Shown here piece by piece: positions 14,534 to 22,293 of a DNA stretch of 32,171 nt (position 1 is the stretch's first letter; every line of letters starts with the position of its first letter). A model generated the notes under the pieces. It saw only the letters and a program-made list of their open reading frames with translations. It ran no database searches and was not told the DNA's origin. The position numbers were made by a program, and so were the translations under genes. Where the stretch lies: contig CAYOBW010000051.1 in NCBI GenBank assembly GCA_964402115.1, positions 1-32,171 on the forward strand. The letters are read 5' to 3'. This DNA comes from CAYOBW01 sp964402115. Lineage in GTDB: Bacteria > Verrucomicrobiota > Kiritimatiellia > UBA8416 > CAYOBW01.

Positions 14534-15697
14534 ATGACCCAGCACATGTTCAGCCTGTGGGGCTATCTCAGCGTGGCGCTTTGGCTCGCGGCGCTGGTGC
14601 TGCTTGCGCTGCATCTGGCGCAGCGGCCGCGCCGCTGGCTGGGCCATTGCGCCCTGGGCCTGGCCCTGCTGGCCTATGGGCTGGCGAAGATCAACTCGGT
14701 GACCCACGTCGGCCGGATCCAGCTCGATCAGAGCGCCGAGATCGCCGCCGGGCAGGCGAAGCTGCTTGCGGCCCGCCAGGCCGCGGAGCAGGCCCGGGGA
14801 GCCGATGTCGCCCAGATCCGGTTCGCCGAGGATACCACCGGTGATTTCCTGGACAAGGGTGGCATGGACGAGGCGGACCTGAAGTACATGGAGAAGATCA
14901 AAGGGGGCGGTGAGCCCGCCTGGAAGCTGGAGAAGAAGAAGCGCTCGGGGAGCGGGCCGGACGACAGCCTGGAGTCCGCCATCGGCGCCGGAGAGGATCG
15001 CGGGCAGGGCGTGCCGGACTTTTCCAGCGCCGCCGGAGCAGACGAACCGCTCCTGATGCTGGCCAAGGACCGGGATCGGGCGAACCGGCTCGACGGCGCC
15101 AATCTGCTGCTCATCCGGCTGCTCATCCTGGCGGCGTTGGTGATGGTGGTGACCGACTACCTGTCCCGCGCCAACCGTTACGCGGAAGCTTACCTGCCGC
15201 TGCCCCTGTCGAGTTCCTGGGTAAACGGGCTGACGCCGCTTCCGCCGGTCACGGTGCGTCCGCGCCCTCCGCGGCGGACACTGGTTCAGGAACTGGCCTG
15301 GCTCACGCGTCGCGGCGATGCATTTGTCTTTCTCACCGGCAACCCGGGGGCCGCCGCGGCGATACCGGAGCGGCTGGCGCGGCTGCCCCGCGGCAAGTGG
15401 CCGGTAGACGTGCTTCACGTTGATGCCGTTGACGGTGTGTTGGACGATGTCTTTGTTTTCGAAACGCTCTGGTACAACCGGGCCTCTTGCGTGGTCGCTT
15501 CGCCGGACCAGGCCGAACGGTTCCTGGCGAATGCGGTGGAGTTGCTTCGCCGTCGCAAGGAGACGGGCGCGCGGGTGAAACAGACCGTGCACGTGGTGTG
15601 GGATGCGGGCAGGCCTCTGCCGGAAGCGCTGCGCGGGGCGCTGGTGCCCCTCGCCCGCGCCACGGGGTGGACGGTGCTGGAGGGAGGCTCTCGATAG
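14534..15697 (+). CDS. Unrecognised membrane protein with C-terminal soluble domain
   Basis: 387 residues from the ATG at 14534 (G-rich ribosome binding site just upstream). An alternative GTG at 14456 would translate the repeat array and is less likely. Two membrane helices lie at about 8-29 and 36-52. A long charged, coiled-coil-prone stretch follows (60-180), then a third helix (190-210, LLLIRLLILAALVMVVTDYL). A soluble domain (about 250-387) contains GDAFVFLTGNPGAAAAIPE and a mixed alpha/beta pattern. I do not recognise the family. It sits between the DUF4159 protein and the four-helix protein, so a structural role in the same envelope complex is likely. Its last codons and stop (GGS-R-TAG) lie within the first decamer unit of the following array. 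Confidence 0.7.
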   Translation: MTQHMFSLWGYLSVALWLAALVLLALHLAQRPRRWLGHCALGLALLAYGLAKINSVTHVGRIQLDQSAEIAAGQAKLLAARQAAEQARGADVAQIRFAEDTTGDFLDKGGMDEADLKYMEKIKGGGEPAWKLEKKKRSGSGPDDSLESAIGAGEDRGQGVPDFSSAAGADEPLLMLAKDRDRANRLDGANLLLIRLLILAALVMVVTDYLSRANRYAEAYLPLPLSSSWVNGLTPLPPVTVRPRPPRRTLVQELAWLTRRGDAFVFLTGNPGAAAAIPERLARLPRGKWPVDVLHVDAVDGVLDDVFVFETLWYNRASCVVASPDQAERFLANAVELLRRRKETGARVKQTVHVVWDAGRPLPEALRGALVPLARATGWTVLEGGSR

Positions 15698-15736
15698 CTG
15701 CCGATCGCGATCGACTGCAATCGACCGCAGTCGAGA
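15687..15736. repeat. Decamer array (5 units) overlapping the 3' end of the preceding gene
   Basis: Five phased 10-bp units: GCTCTCGATA, GCTGCCGATC, GCGATCGACT, GCAATCGACC, GCAGTCGAGA. The first contributes the last sense codons of the preceding gene, and that gene's TAG stop spans the first and second units. The ends are inverted (CTCTCGA at 15688-15694 against TCGAGAG at 15730-15736), so the array can fold. Confidence 0.85.
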
Positions 15737-15754
15737 GACAAGAAAGGAATCGCC

Positions 15755-16495
15755 ATGGACCTTTTCCGCAAATCGGCCGGCTACCGCTTCCTCGACGCAT
15801 TTGTGCTCGCGAACGTGGTGGAGCTTGGCACCGGGCATTTCTGCGAACGCTTCCTGACCCTGCGCAACGACCCCGGCGGCCGAACCTATGCCCAGATGAC
15901 CCATGCCGCCCGGTCGGGATGCCGGAACTTCGCCGAAGGCTCCGAGCGCCTCATGACCTCCTACGCCACCGCGACCGAGTTGCTCGACGTGGCGCGGGCG
16001 AGCCTGTGCGAGCTGCGCGACGACTACAGCCGGTGGCTGATGATGCAGGGGCTGGCGCCGTGGGCGATGGGGAGTCCGGAGGCACAGCGCATCTACGGCG
16101 TGCGCCTCGACGCGCCGGACTACGGCGACGACATCAACCGCGGCTTCTGCCTGCACGTCCTGGCGCAGTTCCGGAAGTTCGAGCCGGAGCTCTCCGCGGA
16201 TGAAAGCAACGTGCGGGCGAACACGCTCCTGATCCTCATCTCGCGCACGCTGAACACGCTGGACAAGTACATCCGGAAGGTTGGGGAGGAGTTCGTCGAG
16301 CAGGGCGGGTTCCGCGAGCGGATGAGCTCCGTGCGCAGCAAGGCACGGGCCGAGCAGGAGGCGACCGCGGAGGAAGGCCCCAAGTGCCCGGAGTGCGGCG
16401 CGCCGACCCGCATGCGCCGCACCCGCAAGGACAACAAGCCCTTTTGGGGCTGCACGGAATACCCGGCCTGCCGGGGGATCGTGAACTGCACGTAG
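15755..16495 (+). CDS. Four-helix-bundle protein with C-terminal topoisomerase-type zinc finger
   Basis: 246 residues. Residues about 10-185 match the four-helix-bundle family related to S23/23S-rRNA-intervening-sequence proteins and to the Avd accessory proteins of diversity-generating retroelements; the hallmark is RSGCRNFAEGS at about 53-63. The extended C-terminal helices fit the 'four helix bundle suffix' variant. The tail (about 208-246) is a zf-C4 topoisomerase-type zinc ribbon with Cys211, Cys214, Cys233 and Cys239 (KCPECGAP ... FWGCTEYPACRG), implying nucleic-acid binding. There is no reverse transcriptase nearby. It is cytoplasmic and out of place among envelope genes, and it is flanked on both sides by decamer arrays. 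Ribosome binding site AGGAA lies 7 nt upstream. Confidence 0.85.
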   Translation: MDLFRKSAGYRFLDAFVLANVVELGTGHFCERFLTLRNDPGGRTYAQMTHAARSGCRNFAEGSERLMTSYATATELLDVARASLCELRDDYSRWLMMQGLAPWAMGSPEAQRIYGVRLDAPDYGDDINRGFCLHVLAQFRKFEPELSADESNVRANTLLILISRTLNTLDKYIRKVGEEFVEQGGFRERMSSVRSKARAEQEATAEEGPKCPECGAPTRMRRTRKDNKPFWGCTEYPACRGIVNCT

Positions 16496-16499
16496 GGAA

Positions 16500-16549
16500 G
16501 AACTCGACTGCTGCCGACAGCAATCGGCAGCAGTCGACTGCAATCGAAA
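16500..16549. repeat. Decamer array with a 14-bp-stem hairpin
   Basis: Phased 10-bp units: GAACTCGACT, GCTGCCGACA, GCAATCGGCA, GCAGTCGACT, GCAATCGAAA. Within it, TCGACTGCTGCCGA (16504-16517) and TCGGCAGCAGTCGA (16524-16537) are exact inverted repeats with a 6-nt loop, giving a stable RNA or cruciform stem directly before the next gene's ribosome binding site. Confidence 0.88.
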
Positions 16550-16562
16550 ACAGGAGCATGTC

Positions 16563-19500
16563 ATGATCAAGCGGCCACACTGGTTTCCCGCCTTGCTTGG
16601 CCTGTGGATTCTCTGCCTGCCCGCCGCCGCCCAGCAGGAGCGCGATGCCGCCGAGGCCCAGGCGGCGGCTACGGTAGACGATCGGGAAGGCAAGGCCTAC
16701 GAGGTTCCGCGTCCGGCGAATCTGCCCGATCTGACGAAAGGGCAGAGCCTTCCGGAAGGGAAGGCCGCTGCCGTCACCTGGAACCTGGGTCCGACGGGGA
16801 TCATCGGCCTGAAGAACGGCGGCTTCGCAGGCGACCAGGTGCAGGTGGCGGCGATCCTGCCGGGCTCGCCGGCCGAAGGCAAGTTCCTGCCGGGAGACGT
16901 TATCCTCGGCGTACAGGGCAAGGACTTCGTCGCCGGCGGGCACCTGGGGGTCACGATCGGCAATGCAATGATCAAGGCCGAGGAGGAGTCGGGGAAGGGC
17001 CTGCTGACGCTGCACGTCTGGCGCGACCGCAACTGGGTGAAGCGCGCGGCCGGCAAGGATGTGCTGGGCATCGATCTCGAGACGCTCTTCAAGCAGGCGG
17101 AAGGGGACTCGAACATCTATGAGTGGATGGGTGAAACGGCGAAGAAGGCGGAGGTCGCGAAGGCGGCGAGCAGCGCGTTCCCGGTCGACGGTTTCCACAC
17201 GAACCTGACCCTGCAGTTGAAGGTGATGGGAGCCTACAGCGATGCGTCGCCCTGGGAATGCCCGGTCGCCTCGCGGATCCGCGAGGACGCCTGGAAGGTG
17301 ATCGAAGGCGCGTTCAAGCCCGACAAGAACGGGAGAACCGCCGCCGGCTGGAGAGATGCGCTGGCGCTGGTCGCCTCCGGCAAGCCGGAGTATCGCGAGC
17401 TCGTGCGCAAGTGGGTGCGCACGCAGAAGCTGTGTGAGGACATCAACGCCGACGTGACCCTCAAGGATGGTGGCATGCTCTCCTGGCACAGGGGGTTCGG
17501 GCCGCTGGAAATGGCGATCTACTACGACGCCACAGGCGACGATCACGTGCTGCCCGAACTGCGCTACCGGGCGATCGAGACGGCCATGGGCCAGAGCGGC
17601 GGCGGCTCGTGGGGGCATACGTTTTCCTTCCCGAGCGTCAACGGCGGGCAGCTGCACGGCCGCTGCCCCGGCTACGGAGGCATGAACAACGCCGGCAGCC
17701 GTTGCTTCTTCCTGCTGGCCTTGGCGAAGAAAGCCGGCATCGAGCACCCCGAGATCGACGCGGCCATCGCACGCGCCTCGCGCTTCTTCGGGACGTACGT
17801 GGACAAGGGATGCATCCCCTACGGCGACCATCAGCCGTACCCGTCGGACGACAGCAACGGCAAGAACTACGGTGTCGCCTACGCCTTCTACGCGCTGGGC
17901 AAGCCATACCAGGCCAAGTACTTCGCCATGCATTCCTGCCACGCGGCGTTCACCCCCCGCGGGGGGCATGGCAGCCCGGTTATCTGGCAGTACACGCCGC
18001 TCAGTTCCCACATCGTAGGACAGCCAGGCGTGACCGCCGCCATGCGCAACATGCGCTGGTTCTACACGATCGCACGGCGGCATGACGGATCGTTCGTGAT
18101 CCAGAGCGAGCAGGATGGCATCGGAGGCGCCGGCTACCTCGGCACTTCCCCGACCGCGATGTATGCGCTGTACCACTCGCTTCCGCTCAAGCAGTTGATC
18201 ATCACCGGGAAGGATGCCAATACGAACTGCTGGATGAACGACAAGGATCTGGATCAACTGCTGGTCAGCGCGCGTGGTCAGATGAACGATCCGGTGCTTC
18301 TGGAGCGCAGCGGCAAGCCGTGGAATGAGCGTGGCACAGACGAGTTGTTTGGGTGGCTTGGCCATTTCTATCCCAACATGCGGCGTGGTATCGCCGCCGA
18401 GCTGGGCAAGCGGTTCAAGGGGGGCGAGGCGGACATCGTGCCGAAGGCGACCGCGCTGCTCGAAAGCCCAGAGGCGCGCGCCCGGGACGGCGCCTGCCTG
18501 ACACTGGTGGCTTGCGGCGCGGACAGCGCCCTTGGAGCACTGCCTAAACTAGTGAAGAAGCTCGACGATCCCGCCGAGTTTGTGCGCATGACGGCGATCA
18601 GCGCAATTGCCGGCGCCACGCAGACCGGCGACAGCAAACGCGAACAGTTGCTGTTGAAGATGGCCGCAAGCGCATACACCGGTATGTCGACTGACATCGC
18701 TAACGTCACAACAGCGGTCAAGGCTGCACTTTTCAGCGGCGGCAAGAAAGCTGGCGACGGCCAGGGAACGAAGCTGAGTTCCGTGCCTTTCGAGGCAGGG
18801 TATGACAAGGACATGGTCAGGTCGGCGCTCGAAAGGATTATCACCATGGACCCTGGCGGGATCGCCCTGTCGGGGTGGAGCCGCGAGACGCTGGCGGAGC
18901 TGGCCGGGCCCATCGTGTTTGTGTCCGACGAGCTGCAGATCATGGACAAGATGTTCGGCGGGGCGCGTTTGACGCAGGGGCGGGCAGTGCTGGCAAAATA
19001 CGGCTATCGAGAATCCGTGGAATGCGACGTAGTGAATCTGCTTAGGCGAAGCCGCCTGGACAGGGGACTGCGCCAGAAAGTGCAATTCGCGCATGGCGGG
19101 GCTGCCATATCGTATGGCTGTCTGACTCCGGCCTCCGTCACCGCCCGCCCCGGGGCATACCGTCCCTATTTGGCGCAGATGAAGCAGTGGCTGCAGGACG
19201 ATCCGCTGGCGGCGCCTGCTGGAATGGGAGCTGACTGGGTAGTTTACAAGACCGAATTGGATCTTCTGATCAGGCAGATTGAAGAGGACAAGAATGTCTA
19301 TGAGATGCCGTCACTGGCGTCGGAGGCTGTGAAGTTGTTCGAGAAGGAACTTGCCACTAAAGGCGGCGCGGCGGAGAAAACACAATTCTGCCGCGATGTG
19401 CTGAAGGATCGGGGGAGCAAGGATTTCTTCCGCCAGGCGGCCGCGATGACCCAGATGGCGGCAGCGCTTGGGCCTGAGGCGGCGGCTGATATTACGCCTT

Positions 19501-20576
19501 ACCTGGCCGCGGAGCAGTGGCGGGTGCGCGAGCATGCCTGCAAGCTGATCGTGGACATGGCCAAGCGCGGAGCGGCCGGTCGGCTGATTGAGTTGTTCGC
19601 AAAGGCCGATGGTGAGACTGCCGCCGCGCTTCTTCTGGCGCTGACCGAGAGCGGTGCGAAGGAAGCTCTGGCTACCGCCCGAGCGGCGCTGAAGCACAAG
19701 GATGATGTTGTCCGCAAGGCGGCCGTGCAGGCGGTCTTCACGCTCGGAGGAGAGCAAACGCTCCCGGAAGTGTTTGCTTACATGGCAGGGGCCGCGGGTG
19801 CTCAGGAACTCTGGGGCTGTGAGCTGGCCTTGCTCTCACGCAAGGAGGATGCGGCGGTTGCCAAACGAGTACGTGATGAAGCCATGGCGATGTTTCCGAA
19901 GGCAGGCGTGGAGCCGAGGCGGTCTCTGGCCTGGGTGCTGGCGCAGCTCGGCGGGGCGGACAGCCTGGTGGCTTTGCAGGCGGCGGCGGCCACGACCAAG
20001 GACGAGGGAGATCTTGCGGGGATCATCGAGGCCCTTTCCTATTCGCCCGACCGCGGGGCGGACAAGGTGCTGCTGGACCTGGCGAAGCAGGACAAACGCC
20101 TCCTCGAAAGCGTGGCCGCGCAGGCCGTGCGCCGCATGGTGGGGCCGAACGGGACCGGGGATGTTACGGACGACCAGCGGATGGATTTCGCGGAGCCGAT
20201 GTTGAGCATGAAGCATGACGGGCGGCTGATCAGCTACCTCGGGAAGGTTCACACCGGCCGGAGCGTCAGGACGCTGTATGAGGTCATGAAGAGCGGATCG
20301 GCGCCCCTGGCCGCCCCGGCGATCATCAGCGCCGCGAACGGCATGGAAAAGGCGCCGGAGGGGGAGCGGGCGACTGCGGCCGAGGCCCTGACCGGGGTGA
20401 TCGAGTACATCGAGGTCACGAAGCTGCGCGGCGGGGCCTCGGCGCACACGAAGAAAGAAGAGCGGTACGGGGAGTGGAAGACGCTCCAGGCGGAGGCGGG
20501 CAAGGGCCTGCTGAAGGTCCACAAGCCCAGAGAGGCACGCATTCCGACGTTTGATGACCGGGATCTGAATCTGTAG
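16563..20576 (+). CDS. Exported PDZ / alpha-toroid / HEAT-repeat protein (DUF6288-like)
   Basis: 1337 residues with an AGGAG ribosome binding site. The signal peptide (WFPALLGLWILCLPAAAQ) is probably cut after AAA. A PDZ domain lies at about 72-158 (GLKNGGFAGDQVQVAAILPG, then GDVILGVQGKDF). A helical region at about 225-560 is rich in Gly/His motifs (GGSWGHTFSFPSVNG, GYGGMNNAGSRCF) like alpha/alpha-toroid terpene-cyclase/prenyltransferase folds. HEAT-like repeats follow to about residue 1260 (DPAEFVRMTAISAIAGA, KDDVVRKAAVQAVFTLGG). The order matches proteins annotated DUF6288, recalled rather than checked. It is probably periplasmic and has no obvious catalytic triad. As the last gene of the + strand operon it may be an exported partner of the ExbBD motor (inference). 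Confidence 0.75.
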   Translation: MIKRPHWFPALLGLWILCLPAAAQQERDAAEAQAAATVDDREGKAYEVPRPANLPDLTKGQSLPEGKAAAVTWNLGPTGIIGLKNGGFAGDQVQVAAILPGSPAEGKFLPGDVILGVQGKDFVAGGHLGVTIGNAMIKAEEESGKGLLTLHVWRDRNWVKRAAGKDVLGIDLETLFKQAEGDSNIYEWMGETAKKAEVAKAASSAFPVDGFHTNLTLQLKVMGAYSDASPWECPVASRIREDAWKVIEGAFKPDKNGRTAAGWRDALALVASGKPEYRELVRKWVRTQKLCEDINADVTLKDGGMLSWHRGFGPLEMAIYYDATGDDHVLPELRYRAIETAMGQSGGGSWGHTFSFPSVNGGQLHGRCPGYGGMNNAGSRCFFLLALAKKAGIEHPEIDAAIARASRFFGTYVDKGCIPYGDHQPYPSDDSNGKNYGVAYAFYALGKPYQAKYFAMHSCHAAFTPRGGHGSPVIWQYTPLSSHIVGQPGVTAAMRNMRWFYTIARRHDGSFVIQSEQDGIGGAGYLGTSPTAMYALYHSLPLKQLIITGKDANTNCWMNDKDLDQLLVSARGQMNDPVLLERSGKPWNERGTDELFGWLGHFYPNMRRGIAAELGKRFKGGEADIVPKATALLESPEARARDGACLTLVACGADSALGALPKLVKKLDDPAEFVRMTAISAIAGATQTGDSKREQLLLKMAASAYTGMSTDIANVTTAVKAALFSGGKKAGDGQGTKLSSVPFEAGYDKDMVRSALERIITMDPGGIALSGWSRETLAELAGPIVFVSDELQIMDKMFGGARLTQGRAVLAKYGYRESVECDVVNLLRRSRLDRGLRQKVQFAHGGAAISYGCLTPASVTARPGAYRPYLAQMKQWLQDDPLAAPAGMGADWVVYKTELDLLIRQIEEDKNVYEMPSLASEAVKLFEKELATKGGAAEKTQFCRDVLKDRGSKDFFRQAAAMTQMAAALGPEAAADITPYLAAEQWRVREHACKLIVDMAKRGAAGRLIELFAKADGETAAALLLALTESGAKEALATARAALKHKDDVVRKAAVQAVFTLGGEQTLPEVFAYMAGAAGAQELWGCELALLSRKEDAAVAKRVRDEAMAMFPKAGVEPRRSLAWVLAQLGGADSLVALQAAAATTKDEGDLAGIIEALSYSPDRGADKVLLDLAKQDKRLLESVAAQAVRRMVGPNGTGDVTDDQRMDFAEPMLSMKHDGRLISYLGKVHTGRSVRTLYEVMKSGSAPLAAPAIISAANGMEKAPEGERATAAEALTGVIEYIEVTKLRGGASAHTKKEERYGEWKTLQAEAGKGLLKVHKPREARIPTFDDRDLNL

Positions 20577-20579
20577 ACC

Positions 20580-20630
20580 GCGGGGCAACCCCGCACCCCC
20601 ACTTGCAGCGGGACGCGCTGCCGATTCCTT
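20580..20630. terminator. Convergent-gene hairpins, likely transcription end
   Basis: Two GC-rich stems sit between the convergent stops. The first is a GCGGGG/CCCCGC stem with a 3-nt loop (20580-20594). The second is a GCAGCG/CGCTGC stem with a 5-nt loop (20605-20621), followed by a weak T-rich stretch (TTCCTTTA). The absence of a clean U tract lowers confidence. Confidence 0.4.
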
Positions 20631-22111
20631 TATCGACGCCAACCCCGGGCGGACTGGACGCGCTTCTGGTAGCCGTCCAGCAGAGGGTCTTCGGTTTGCG
20701 CCATCCAGGCAAGCATGTCCTTGCGCATCTGTTGCAGGGTCTCCAGGCACTTCGCGTCGGCAACGAGATTGGTCAGCGCGTTGGGGTCGGACTGGAGGTC
20801 GTAAAGCTCCTCGGGCACGCGATGCAGCAACAGATCGACGCGCGCGGCGACGGCCGGCTGCGCTTTCGCCGCCTCGACCATGGCCTTGTAAGTCAACCCC
20901 GACATGGACTCCGCGCGGTACGTGTTCTCACCGGTGGACCACGCGTTGTAGATGTAGCCGAACCGCGCGTTCTGCAGGCAGCGCATGGGATAGGATTTCC
21001 GGGCGGACGTGTCGTTGTAGCAGGTGAACGCGTGATCGCGGCCGTCTTGCGAGCCGCCCGTCAGCAACGGCAGGAACGAACGGCCATCCATGCCTGCCGG
21101 CAGCGGAAGCCCGGCGGCCTCGAGAATCGTGGGCATGTAGTCGATCCCGGAAATGAAGTGCGTGGTGTCTTTCGTGCCCGGCTTGACTTTGCCGGGCCAG
21201 CGGACAAGCCACGGCGTGCGCGTGCTGGTGAGATAGCAGTTGCTCTTCGCGAAAGGCATGGAGATGCCGTTGTCGCTCAGGAACATCACCAGCGTCGTTT
21301 CCTCCAGCCCTTCCTCTTTCAGCGCCCGGAGCACCTCGCCCAGCGTCTGATCGAAGCGGTGGGCCGAGGAACTGTACTGCGCCGCCTCCCTCCTGATATC
21401 GGGCAGCTCCGGCAGGAAGCCGGGCACGGACACTTCGCCGGGCTTGAAGATCCGGTCCGGCGGCGGATACGTCCCCTCGCTGTCCGCGCTTTCATCGCCA
21501 ACCTGAGCGGCGCGGGGCTTGTTCGCGTTCTTCTTGCCTTTGGACTTCTGCTGCTCCTGTTCGCTCCCGGCATACGGCCGGTGGGGATCATGCGAATTGG
21601 CCATGTAGAAGAACGGTTTGCCCGCGGCTTTGGCTTTCTGGAGAAACTCCTTGAACTTGGTGTAGTAGGCGGACGGGGCGCGCCCCGCCCGGATTTCCGC
21701 GCCGTCCGGCATGAAATCCCAGGGGAACTTCGCGGGCGGCGCGAGGTGGGACGTCTTCCCCATGATGCCGAGGTAGTAGCCCGCGGCCTTGAGTTGTTCC
21801 TGCAAGGTAGGCACGTCCGCGCGCACGGGATAGAAACCGATCGCGCCATTGCGGTGCGGATACCGTCCCGTCATGAGACACTCGCGGCTGGGCTGGCACA
21901 CACCCACCGTCACGTGCGCATTGACGAACCAGAGGCCCTGGCTGGCAAGGCGGTCCAGGTTCGGCGTGATGCCCGGCAACTTGTTGCCGGTGAAGCCCGG
22001 GGTGTTGTAGTTCATGTCATCCGCCGTGATGAACAGGATGTTCAGCCTCGGTTCGGCGGCGTTGGCGGCCAGCGCGACGCAGACGAGAAGAGAGGCAACC
22101 CGTTTCTGCAT
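20630..22111 (-). CDS. Exported sulfatase, heparan N-sulfatase-like (Cys-type)
   Basis: 493 residues. The signal peptide (MQKRVASLLVCVALAANAAEP) is followed by the sulfatase core. NILFITADDMN carries the metal-binding Asp pair (31-32). CQPSR at 72-76 is the Cys-x-Pro-Ser-Arg formylglycine motif, with TGRYPHRNG after it. A later SDNGISMPFAKS supplies further active-site residues. It hydrolyses sulfate esters or sulfamates on glycans in the periplasm or outside the cell after conversion of Cys72 to formylglycine by a maturase not present here. The overall form (long insert, FLPLLTGG, YNDTSARKSYPMRC) resembles the heparan-N-sulfatase-like branch; the substrate is not provable. An AGGAA ribosome binding site precedes the ATG. 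It lies 29 nt downstream of the tRNA on the same strand. Confidence 0.92.
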   Translation of the reverse strand: MQKRVASLLVCVALAANAAEPRLNILFITADDMNYNTPGFTGNKLPGITPNLDRLASQGLWFVNAHVTVGVCQPSRECLMTGRYPHRNGAIGFYPVRADVPTLQEQLKAAGYYLGIMGKTSHLAPPAKFPWDFMPDGAEIRAGRAPSAYYTKFKEFLQKAKAAGKPFFYMANSHDPHRPYAGSEQEQQKSKGKKNANKPRAAQVGDESADSEGTYPPPDRIFKPGEVSVPGFLPELPDIRREAAQYSSSAHRFDQTLGEVLRALKEEGLEETTLVMFLSDNGISMPFAKSNCYLTSTRTPWLVRWPGKVKPGTKDTTHFISGIDYMPTILEAAGLPLPAGMDGRSFLPLLTGGSQDGRDHAFTCYNDTSARKSYPMRCLQNARFGYIYNAWSTGENTYRAESMSGLTYKAMVEAAKAQPAVAARVDLLLHRVPEELYDLQSDPNALTNLVADAKCLETLQQMRKDMLAWMAQTEDPLLDGYQKRVQSARGWRR

Positions 22112-22140
22112 GTTCGGTTCCTTGTTCCCGGGGTTTCGGA

Positions 22141-22217
22141 TGGTGGGCCCAGCAGGGCTCGAACCTGCGACCAGAAGATTATGAGTCTCCTGCTCTGACC
22201 AACTGAGCTATGGGCCC
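22141..22217 (-). tRNA. tRNA with CAT anticodon (Met or Ile2), CCA encoded
   Basis: The reverse complement folds as a standard tRNA of 77 nt including an encoded CCA. The acceptor is GGGCCCA/TGGGCCC with discriminator A, the D arm is GCTC/GAGC, the anticodon stem GGAGA/TCTTC has loop CTCATAA (anticodon CAT), and the T arm is GCAGG-TTCGAGC-CCTGC. CAT may be elongator Met or lysidine-modified Ile2; the GACTCATAATC context is reminiscent of Ile2, but this is not decisive. Confidence 0.95.
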
Positions 22218-22293
22218 GTGACGGCGAAAGGCCGTTTGCGAGTGGGTATTATGCCCAGCCCGACGCGGTTGGCAAGGGCTTTCCCGTCCTCCG

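Noticed and set aside
15755..16495. Diversity-generating retroelement accessory gene (Avd)
   Set aside because: The fold family is related, but no reverse transcriptase, template repeat or variable repeat is present in the window; the zinc finger tail is also not typical of Avd.
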